64,000 bases of DNA from CAYRHN01 sp964424115 (GTDB lineage Bacteria > Chloroflexota > Anaerolineae > Anaerolineales > Anaerolineaceae): assembly GCA_964424115.1 (NCBI GenBank), contig CAYRHN010000010.1, positions 62,001-126,000 on the forward strand, written 5' to 3'. Below are positions 58,171 to 64,000 of the stretch, in pieces; within the stretch, counting starts at the first letter, position 1, and every line of letters begins with the position of its first letter. The translations under genes and the position numbers were made by a program. Below the pieces are notes generated by a model that saw nothing but the letters and a program-made list of their open reading frames with translations, searched no databases and had not been told where the DNA came from.

Positions 58171-59850
58171 TCAACGGGTCAGTTCAATAGATTGTGGGGC
58201 AATCGCCAACCGGGAAAGGTTGGTGGCGCGCATCTCACAAAATGCGCTCACTACACGTGGGTCGAACTGGCGTCCGGATTGCTCGGCCAGGTATTCAAGA
58301 GCCTTTTCTTCCGGCCAGGCTTCGCGGTACGGCCGGTGGGAGACCAGCGCGTCCCATACATCCACCACCGCGAAAATGCGCGCGTGATAAGGGATCTCTT
58401 CTCCCTTCAATCCGCGCGGATAGCCGCTTCCGTCCCATCGTTCATGGTGGCAGTAAGGAATATTCACAGCCGGGGCCAGGTAGTCAATGGGCGAAAGTAA
58501 ATCGTAGGCCATTTGTGGATGGCGGCGCATCACGCGCCATTCCTCTTCATTCAACGGGCCATGTTTCAACAAGATTTGATCCGGAATTCCCATCTTGCCG
58601 ATATCGTGCAGGAATGCCCCCCGCTGCAAGTGAATGAATTCGTTTACATCCACGCCCAGCCGGCGGGCCAATTCTAATGTCAGATCCACCACCCGCTCGC
58701 AGTGCCCTGCGGTCTCCTCTTCGCGCATTTCCAGCGCGCGCGCCCAACCTTCCAGCGTGGCGCTGTACGCGTCCACCAGTTCGTCATGGGCCACGCGCAG
58801 CTCTTGTTCGGCGCGTTTACGGGCAGTGATGTCATACCCCAACCCAATTAACCCGATAATGTTCCCTTCTTCATCATGAAGCGGCACCTTACGGGTGGCC
58901 ACCAGGATGCGCCCATTCCCTTTTGGTTCGCGCATTTCCATCTCAATATCCAGGATTGGCTTACCGGTACGGAAAATATCCTCATCTGCTTCACGGTAGC
59001 GGTGAGCGATCTCTTCCGGCAGCAGGTCAAAATCGGTCTTGCCGTGGATCTTTTCTTTGGCGCAGCCGATTGCGTCGCAGAAGGTCTGGTTGGCGGTTAT
59101 ATAACGAAAGTCCAGGCTCTTGAAGAACGCAAAACCAGGTAGGCTGTCCAACAGGGTAGATATGTCGCGGTTGCGCTGCTTCAGTTCCTCCTCTGCTTCA
59201 CGCCGCTCGCGGATCTCGCTTTGCAGTTTGTGTTCCGATTTGCGCAATTGGCGGATGGCTTTTTCCATCCGCGCTGCGATCTGCCAGATCACCAGCGACA
59301 AGATCACCAGGACGATCGCGGAAGGATAGTTAAAGTACTGATGTGCTCCGTTTTCCAACCATGCTGTCGCGTATCCGATTGCGCTTAACACTGCGATCAG
59401 GATCGAAGAGGGGGGGACGAGGATGAAGCTGGCTGCCATGACGGGCAGCGCGAACAAGATCAGCGTCTGGTTGAGCAGTTCGAAAGGCATCACCACCGGC
59501 AGTACCACCGAAACCAACGCCAGGAAGATCAACCCGGCGGGGCGGGTTTGTCCGGTGCGGTTGGCAACCAGCAACCCCAGCAGGACCAGGATCAATATTG
59601 GGCTCAGGTTCGCCACCAGATGCTGGGTGCCAGGGGTCAGCGGCAGCAAATCAAACAGGGCTGCGATATCGATGAGCAGCACGCAGGCCAACGAGCCCCA
59701 CAGAAAGATCGAAAGACCTTGTTGGCGGCTTTGCGCAGTTTCTCCCGCCAGATGGACGCCGTGGGTGGCTTTATGAATCCATTGGGGAAGAGATTTGAGA
59801 AGACCGGGACTTTCTTTCATGGTTTGCGCCATATTAACATATCTTCCCAC
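58171..59850 (-). CDS. Membrane PAS-HD-GYP cyclic-di-GMP phosphodiesterase
   Basis: The product has 559 residues. Five to six TM helices (about 48-190) lead to a coiled coil, a PAS domain (225-350) and a complete HD-GYP domain (355-545): HCERVVDL, FLHDIGKMGIPDQIL, and HHERWDGSGYPRGL. The enzyme should degrade cyclic-di-GMP in response to a signal bound by PAS or by the membrane part. Starts GTG 59850, ATG 59832 and ATG 59820 are in frame; GTG 59850 was taken because GAGGA precedes it. It is transcribed divergently from the ArsR-type regulator gene, sharing a 144-bp intergenic region. Confidence 0.9.
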   Translation of the reverse strand: MGRYVNMAQTMKESPGLLKSLPQWIHKATHGVHLAGETAQSRQQGLSIFLWGSLACVLLIDIAALFDLLPLTPGTQHLVANLSPILILVLLGLLVANRTGQTRPAGLIFLALVSVVLPVVMPFELLNQTLILFALPVMAASFILVPPSSILIAVLSAIGYATAWLENGAHQYFNYPSAIVLVILSLVIWQIAARMEKAIRQLRKSEHKLQSEIRERREAEEELKQRNRDISTLLDSLPGFAFFKSLDFRYITANQTFCDAIGCAKEKIHGKTDFDLLPEEIAHRYREADEDIFRTGKPILDIEMEMREPKGNGRILVATRKVPLHDEEGNIIGLIGLGYDITARKRAEQELRVAHDELVDAYSATLEGWARALEMREEETAGHCERVVDLTLELARRLGVDVNEFIHLQRGAFLHDIGKMGIPDQILLKHGPLNEEEWRVMRRHPQMAYDLLSPIDYLAPAVNIPYCHHERWDGSGYPRGLKGEEIPYHARIFAVVDVWDALVSHRPYREAWPEEKALEYLAEQSGRQFDPRVVSAFCEMRATNLSRLAIAPQSIELTR

Positions 59851-59913
59851 AAATCCTCGTATTTGGACTTTGTATTTTTGTAAGGTGATTTTCGTAATTT
59901 GAAAAATTCACAC

Positions 59914-59942
59914 TTGACAAACTTTTTATTGCGTTGTATTAT
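59914..59942 (+). promoter_or_regulatory. Promoter of the ArsR-type regulator / MFS operon
   Basis: TTGACA (59914-59919) and TATTAT (59937-59942) are separated by exactly 17 nt, close to the sigma-70 consensus. Confidence 0.75.
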
Positions 59943-59979
59943 ATTTATGACGCTAAAAATAATTTTAGCGCATAAATAT
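59941..59979 (+). promoter_or_regulatory. Long palindromic operator overlapping the promoter
   Basis: The core is a perfect 8-bp inverted repeat CGCTAAAA-ATAA-TTTTAGCG (59951-59958 with 59963-59970). It extends outward as ATATTTATG (59941-59949) and CATAAATAT (59971-59979), with one unpaired A at 59950. It overlaps the -10 box and the expected transcription start, so a protein bound there would block transcription. The likely binder is the regulator encoded next. Confidence 0.7.
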
Positions 59980-59994
59980 TCTGGAGAAAACAAA

Positions 59995-60621
59995 ATGAAG
60001 CAATCTCTTTTCCTGGTCAAGGATATGGAAACTCTGCGCGTGATGGCCGACTCGCTGCGCGCACAGATCCTGGAAATGCTGGTCAGGGAGCCGCTCACCG
60101 CCCGCCAATTGGCCGCAAAATTGGATCTGCCGACCAGCAAAATGTACTATCACCTCGGCCTTCTGGAAAAAACAGGTGTGATCGAGGTGGTGGAGACTAC
60201 CCAGGTGGGCAATTTGCTGGAAAAGATCTTCCGCGCGGTGGCTGAAAATTATGATGTCGATCCGGCGTTGATCAACTTCCGCACACCGGAAGGCCAGGAT
60301 AACCTGGCTCGAATGGTCGATGATACCCTCGATGCGGTCCGCCTGGATGTGCACCGCAGCCTGGAGGAGCGCATGCGCGAATTGCAGAACGGCGCACCGG
60401 AAGAAGATCGCAAAGTGATGGTGGTTCGTGCCATGACTTTGGCCACCCCGGAACAGGCTCGCAAGCTCTTTTCACGCCTGGAAGCGCTCATGCAAGAGTT
60501 CAAGGATCTCGAAAAGGGATCCTTGCCAGATGTTCCCACCCGGCCGTATTCTCTTACCCTTATTTTTAATCCCACCATCAATGCCTCGGATGACGAAGGC
60601 GGCGCAGGCGGGATCGTCTAA
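59995..60621 (+). CDS. ArsR-type winged-helix transcriptional regulator
   Basis: The product has 208 residues. Residues 10-85 form an ArsR-like winged helix (LRVMADSLRAQILEML, LTARQLAAKLDLPTSKMYYHLGLLEKTGVIEVVETT). The C-terminal 110 residues are helical and long for an ArsR protein, so they probably form a separate ligand or dimerisation domain, as in larger members of this superfamily. There is no obvious cysteine metal site. The ATG at 59995 has TGGAGAAAA upstream, and an in-frame upstream extension overlaps the promoter and operator and is rejected. It is followed by the MFS gene at 23 bases, a classical repressor-exporter pair. Confidence 0.88.
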   Translation: MKQSLFLVKDMETLRVMADSLRAQILEMLVREPLTARQLAAKLDLPTSKMYYHLGLLEKTGVIEVVETTQVGNLLEKIFRAVAENYDVDPALINFRTPEGQDNLARMVDDTLDAVRLDVHRSLEERMRELQNGAPEEDRKVMVVRAMTLATPEQARKLFSRLEALMQEFKDLEKGSLPDVPTRPYSLTLIFNPTINASDDEGGAGGIV

Positions 60622-60644
60622 CGGCTCATCTCTGGAGGATAATT

Positions 60645-61991
60645 ATGGATTCAGCTCAGCCCACTCCCTCGCGCAGCATGCGCACCTTTACCATTGTTTG
60701 GTTCGGTCAGTTGATTTCCATCCTCGGCTCAGGAATGACCAGCTTTGGCCTGGGGGTGTGGATCTTTGATCAGACCAAGCAGGCCACTCCCTTTGCCCTG
60801 ACCGTTTTGTTTGGCAGCCTGCCCGGTATTTTACTTTCACCGGTTGCCGGATCATTGGCCGACCGCTGGAATCGTAAATGGATCATGATCCTCTCGGATA
60901 CCTGCAATGCCTTCATAACTCTGATGGTATTCATCCTTTACATAAGCGGGGGGTTGCAGGTCTGGCATATCTATCTGGTTGCAGCGCTCAGCTCTGTTTG
61001 CGGTGCTTTCCAGCAGCCGGCTTTTTCCGCCTCGGTAACCATGCTGGTTCCTAAAGAGCAATTGGCGCGTGCCAGTGGCATGCAGCAGGGTGCTGAAGCG
61101 CTCAGTTCGTTGATCTCGCCGATCCTCGCCGGGGTCTTGTTTGTCACCATCGGTCTGAACGGCATCTTTTTGATCGATTTTGCCAGCTTTTTCTTTGCGG
61201 TGGGTACCATGCTGCTGGTCAAGATCCCGCAACCAAAATTATCCGCTGCCGAAAAAGGACAAAAGGCTTCGGTCTGGCAGGATGCGCGTTTTGGCTGGAC
61301 TTATCTGCGCCAGCGGCCGGGATTGTTCGGCCTGTTATGGTATTTTGCCCTGGTGAATTTCCTGCTCAACTTTGCGGCTGTGCTCAGCGCGCCGTTGGTG
61401 CTTTCCTTTGGCGACGCTTCGTATCTGGGGTTGGTACAGACGATCTCTGGGGCGGGAATGCTGGTTGGCAGTTTGGCCCTCAGTATTTGGGGTGGCCCCA
61501 AAGGGCGAAAGATCGGTTGGGTTTTTGGATTGATCGCGTTGGCTGCCGTTGGATTGGCCGTGGCGGGCATCCGGCCGGCGCTTTTCTTCCCGGCGGCGGG
61601 TATGTTCATCCTCCTTTTTGCTGTGCCGATCGCTTCTGGGGTTTCCCAACCCATCTTTCAAACCCGCGTGGCTCCTGAGGCGCAGGGACGCGTCTTTGCC
61701 ATCCGGGGGATGATCTCTCGTTCGATGATGCCGGTGGCCTTCATCCTGGCCGGTCCGCTGGCCGACCTGATCTTTGGTCCGATGATGTTGGAAGGCGGCG
61801 CGCTGGCAAATTCCTTCATTGGCAGCCTGCTGGGCGTTGGCCTCGGCCGTGGCATTGGATTGATCTTTGTCCTCTCCGGATTAGTTTTGCTCAGCGTGAC
61901 CGCCCTGGTATGGTCCAACCCGCGCATGCGGAATCTCGAAGCGGAATTACCTGAATTGCTGCCTCAACCCGCGGCAGAAGCGGGCAGCTAA
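60645..61991 (+). CDS. MFS_3-type exporter
   Basis: The product has 448 residues and 12 TM helices. The start (SMRTFTIVWFGQLISILGSGMTSFGLGVWIF) and SPVAGSLADRWNRKWIMILSDTCNAFITL are typical of the MFS_3 family, which exports drugs, siderophores or macrolides (for example EntS-like and MefA-like proteins). GGAGGATAATT precedes the ATG. It is in an operon with the ArsR-type repressor, so it is probably induced by its substrate or a related compound. No specific substrate is shown by the sequence. Confidence 0.87.
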   Translation: MDSAQPTPSRSMRTFTIVWFGQLISILGSGMTSFGLGVWIFDQTKQATPFALTVLFGSLPGILLSPVAGSLADRWNRKWIMILSDTCNAFITLMVFILYISGGLQVWHIYLVAALSSVCGAFQQPAFSASVTMLVPKEQLARASGMQQGAEALSSLISPILAGVLFVTIGLNGIFLIDFASFFFAVGTMLLVKIPQPKLSAAEKGQKASVWQDARFGWTYLRQRPGLFGLLWYFALVNFLLNFAAVLSAPLVLSFGDASYLGLVQTISGAGMLVGSLALSIWGGPKGRKIGWVFGLIALAAVGLAVAGIRPALFFPAAGMFILLFAVPIASGVSQPIFQTRVAPEAQGRVFAIRGMISRSMMPVAFILAGPLADLIFGPMMLEGGALANSFIGSLLGVGLGRGIGLIFVLSGLVLLSVTALVWSNPRMRNLEAELPELLPQPAAEAGS

Positions 61992-62001
61992 TTTGCAAGA
62001 C

Positions 62002-62035
62002 CCAGCCCTGGCGGTGCACTCTCCGCCAGGGCTGG
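62002..62035. terminator. Bidirectional hairpin between convergent genes
   Basis: A perfect 13-bp stem (62002-62014 with 62023-62035) with an 8-nt loop lies between the MFS and luciferase-like genes. There is no long T-run, so it may need Rho or act only to block 3' decay. Confidence 0.6.
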
Positions 62036-62042
62036 CGAACAG

Positions 62043-62879
62043 CTAGTAATTGGGGGGACCCTGGCGCAAGCGGTCCATGACTAATTTCATATCTGTAGCT
62101 TCCCACATAGCTTCGATCCACCAGGTGGCCCCAGCCTGCCGGTAGGGCAGAAGAATATCCGCCGCCTTTTGCGGATCGGCCCCCGGTGTGGTGCCTTCGA
62201 TCACAATATCAAATGCGCTGGTTTCTGGGCGGTGGTTGGATATATAGCCGCACATTGCTGCAACATCTTCCGGAGACGGACGTTCCATGCGCACTTTCCC
62301 TTTGCGGTCCAATACTGCCGGCAGTAGCCCATCGTAGCGGATCACCCGCTGCATGGACTTCTGGCTGGGCCAGGCGCCAACCACCCAGATCGGAATGCGC
62401 GGCTGCTGCACGCTGGGGGGTGGCATAGGCAGCATGAATGTATGTGAATTGACATTAATCTGATAGTGCTTGCCCTTGTACGCGAATGGTTTTCCCTGCC
62501 ACAGGTGTTGCAGCAGATCCAACCCTTCATCCAGCAGCTCGGCGCGAACTTTGCGTTCGGTCACTTCGCCAAAGGCATCGAAGCCGGTCTCTAGCGCGCC
62601 TAACCCGACCGAGAGGATCAACCTGCCGTTGGAAAGATGGTCGAGGGTCAGGCTTTCGCTGGCCAGCTTCCACGGGCGCATGCGCGAAAGGGGGGTGAGC
62701 ATGGTCCCCAGCCGAATGTGTTCAGTCTGTATAGCGGCTGCTGCCAGCAGAACCCAGGCATCCCAACCCCAGGTCGGTTCCCAGACAAAAAAGCCGTCCC
62801 AGCCGGATTCCTCGGCTGCTTGGGCAAATTCGGCAGCCGTGCGCGCGTCCCCGCGGGGGAATACAAAACCGTATTTCAT
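62043..62879 (-). CDS. Luciferase-like (LLM class) flavin or F420-dependent oxidoreductase
   Basis: The product has 278 residues with the TIM-barrel pattern of LLM proteins: AQAAEESGWDGFFVWE near the N-terminus, IRLGTMLTPLSRMRPWKLASESLTLDHLSNGRLILSVGLG, and a C-terminal GATWWIEAM. Length is slightly short of the usual 300-350. Cofactor could be FMN or F420; the sequence does not decide. It carries a leaderless-type promoter. The neighbours do not show a pathway. Confidence 0.8.
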   Translation of the reverse strand: MKYGFVFPRGDARTAAEFAQAAEESGWDGFFVWEPTWGWDAWVLLAAAAIQTEHIRLGTMLTPLSRMRPWKLASESLTLDHLSNGRLILSVGLGALETGFDAFGEVTERKVRAELLDEGLDLLQHLWQGKPFAYKGKHYQINVNSHTFMLPMPPPSVQQPRIPIWVVGAWPSQKSMQRVIRYDGLLPAVLDRKGKVRMERPSPEDVAAMCGYISNHRPETSAFDIVIEGTTPGADPQKAADILLPYRQAGATWWIEAMWEATDMKLVMDRLRQGPPNY

Positions 62880-62886
62880 ATTTTCC

Positions 62887-62914
62887 AGTATAGCGGATCA
62901 GAGATTTAATACAA
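62887..62914 (-). promoter_or_regulatory. Leaderless promoter of the LLM oxidoreductase gene
   Basis: On the minus strand TTGTAT (62914-62909) and TATACT (62892-62887) are separated by 16 nt; the -10 ends 7 nt before the ATG at 62879. Confidence 0.55.
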
Positions 62915-62930
62915 GATCATTAATTAAATA

Positions 62931-62974
62931 AAAAACGGGAGATTTGGCCCTCCCTGTTGGCTCAAATCTCCCGT
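62931..62974 (-). terminator. Terminator of the DUF333 lipoprotein gene
   Basis: A perfect 12-bp stem (62935-62946 with 62963-62974) with a 16-nt loop is followed on the minus strand by a T-rich run. It lies 16 bases after the stop at 62991. Confidence 0.8.
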
Positions 62975-62990
62975 CAAGATCAGATCATTT

Positions 62991-63899
62991 TTATTGAGGA
63001 GGAGCTACAATCGGCACCTCGCCGTTCAGCATCGCGAAAGAGGCGATCAGGGTTTCGGCCTTGGCTTGCATTTCCTCTGTCAATTCCACATCCCCGTAGG
63101 CTGCTCCTTCTGCCCGAGGCGCATCCAGGTAGAAGACCAGGCGCAAGTTTCCAGCTTCGACCGGCCCATAGGCTGCCACTTTGGACTTCCCGTCATAGAC
63201 CAGCAGCTTCTTTGGAAGTTCCTGCCCCAGCAAAACCGCAGGATTAGCATCCTGAAATTCTCCTTCCGGCATACCGCTGCGCACCGGGATGATCTCCGCG
63301 TCCTTCCACTGAAAACCCATCAGAAGCTGGTACCCATCGGTCAGGTTTTTGTATACCAGATAGTTATCGTGCTTGTCCAGGCTGAAATCCGGGGCAGCCG
63401 CCAGCTTGAAACCGTATTCGTCGCTGCTGAAGCCGGTCTGATCGGGCAGGATCACACCTGGCACGCACTCCCCGCGGAAGAATGCCCATTCTTCGCATTC
63501 TCCTTGCGGAAGGATGCACACACCGTATTGCCCGCCGGCTTCATCGGTGCGGATCTCCACCTGCCCGCCTTGTTCAATGCAGTAGGTGGATGCCGGGTTG
63601 GCCATGTTGGTTTCAGGGGTGGATTCGGGGCCGCACTCGCCTCGGTAATAGGCCCATCCGTCGCAGGTGATGTCGCCAATATGGCACAACCCCGACTGGC
63701 TGCCGTCCGGGTTATTAACGATCTCGTACTGCCCGCCATGCTCAAGGCAATACCCTGCGGAAGGATTGGCCATTTCGGGGCCGTCTCCGGCGGTTGGGGT
63801 GCCGGTGGGCGTTGTGGTTGGGGTGGATTGAACACATCCTGCCAGGCTGATTCCCAGCAGCAGGAACAATACAAGCGAAAGATACAAACGATGTTTCAT
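62991..63899 (-). CDS. Lipoprotein with two DUF333 domains
   Basis: The product has 302 residues. The lipobox is LAGC (C22), followed by a Thr/Pro-rich linker. Two tandem cysteine-rich domains (about 44-89 and 100-145) have the DUF333 pattern NP-A-x-x-YC-x-x-x-GG, then G-x-C, then C-x-x-WAYYRGEC or C-x-x-WAFFRGEC. The remaining 150 residues form an unrecognised soluble domain. DUF333 proteins are exported; proposed roles in related proteins are protease inhibition or haem binding, without proof here. AAGGAG lies 6 nt before the ATG at 63899. The gene has its own terminator and is the last gene in the window. Confidence 0.85.
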   Translation of the reverse strand: MKHRLYLSLVLFLLLGISLAGCVQSTPTTTPTGTPTAGDGPEMANPSAGYCLEHGGQYEIVNNPDGSQSGLCHIGDITCDGWAYYRGECGPESTPETNMANPASTYCIEQGGQVEIRTDEAGGQYGVCILPQGECEEWAFFRGECVPGVILPDQTGFSSDEYGFKLAAAPDFSLDKHDNYLVYKNLTDGYQLLMGFQWKDAEIIPVRSGMPEGEFQDANPAVLLGQELPKKLLVYDGKSKVAAYGPVEAGNLRLVFYLDAPRAEGAAYGDVELTEEMQAKAETLIASFAMLNGEVPIVAPPQ

Positions 63900-64000
63900 T
63901 TTTTCTCCTTACTGGTTTCAATTTCCTATTCTGAAGACGCACAGATAATATGGAATGTTCCAATTGGCTTTAGATTGCCACTTTTCTTCCGTCAGATTCT

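Noticed and set aside
1..64000. CRISPR arrays, insertion sequences or attachment sites
   Set aside because: No regularly spaced direct repeats, transposase motifs or flanking duplications were seen; the recombinase-fold protein is catalytically dead and has no att-like repeats near it.

Overview
The window looks like chromosomal DNA of a member of the Chloroflexota, most likely class Anaerolineae. This is inferred from the gene repertoire: a dense set of GAF/PAS/REC signalling proteins, 3' ends with threonine/proline-rich lipoprotein linkers, a stand-alone helicase-associated-domain protein, formate-tetrahydrofolate ligase, and G+C-rich coding DNA. No rRNA or tRNA gene, CRISPR array, prophage or insertion sequence was recognised. 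The gene set is housekeeping plus an unusually large signal-transduction complement.

Layout. 1-7850: the edge of a membrane protein, a broken K+ channel gene, a REC-GAF-GGDEF protein, a holin-like membrane protein, a DnaQ-DinG helicase, an XRE-cupin regulator and a two-gene YeeE/YedE sulfur-transport unit whose first protein carries a triheme cytochrome domain. 7909-15723: formate-THF ligase, an overlapping REC-ParA-like ATPase / sirtuin / histidine kinase operon, TilS, and a tyrosine-recombinase-fold protein that has lost its catalytic residues. 15782-27802: a four-gene operon with three paralogous hybrid histidine kinases (921, 1750 and 992 aa) and an NHL-repeat lipoprotein. 28031-34826: a divergent three-gene operon (REC-PAS-GAF-GGDEF, HisKA_2 kinase, pseudo-REC-PAS-GAF-HD-GYP). 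34827-44654: P-type ATPase, orphan DNA methyltransferase, LCP-family protein, LysM protein, a kinase-like protein without its phosphoacceptor histidine, 2-amino-3-ketobutyrate CoA ligase, and an AT-rich orphan gene. 44753-49568: helicase-associated protein, LipB, UbiE-type methyltransferase, cation efflux protein, zinc-ribbon protein and a single-domain response regulator. 49640-52874: fatty-acyl-AMP ligase, acyl carrier protein and MFS transporter. 52958-63899: zinc-ribbon/PH-domain protein, SWIM-SNF2 pair, PAS-HD-GYP protein, ArsR-type regulator with an MFS exporter, luciferase-like oxidoreductase and a DUF333 lipoprotein.

How the genes work together. Cyclic-di-GMP signalling is represented by two GGDEF proteins (one with a three-residue insertion in the active-site loop) and two HD-GYP proteins; no EAL domain was seen. 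The hybrid kinases all end in REC-REC-HPT, so they should feed a multistep phosphorelay whose output regulator is not in the operon. Several proteins keep a signalling fold but have lost key residues (pseudo-kinase, pseudo-receiver, altered GGDEF, dead recombinase).

Other recurring signals are a promoter arrangement with a TANNNT box 6-8 nt before the start codon and no Shine-Dalgarno sequence (leaderless mRNAs), and five convergent gene pairs whose stop codons touch or overlap. In one of these the terminator of one gene lies inside the coding end of the other.
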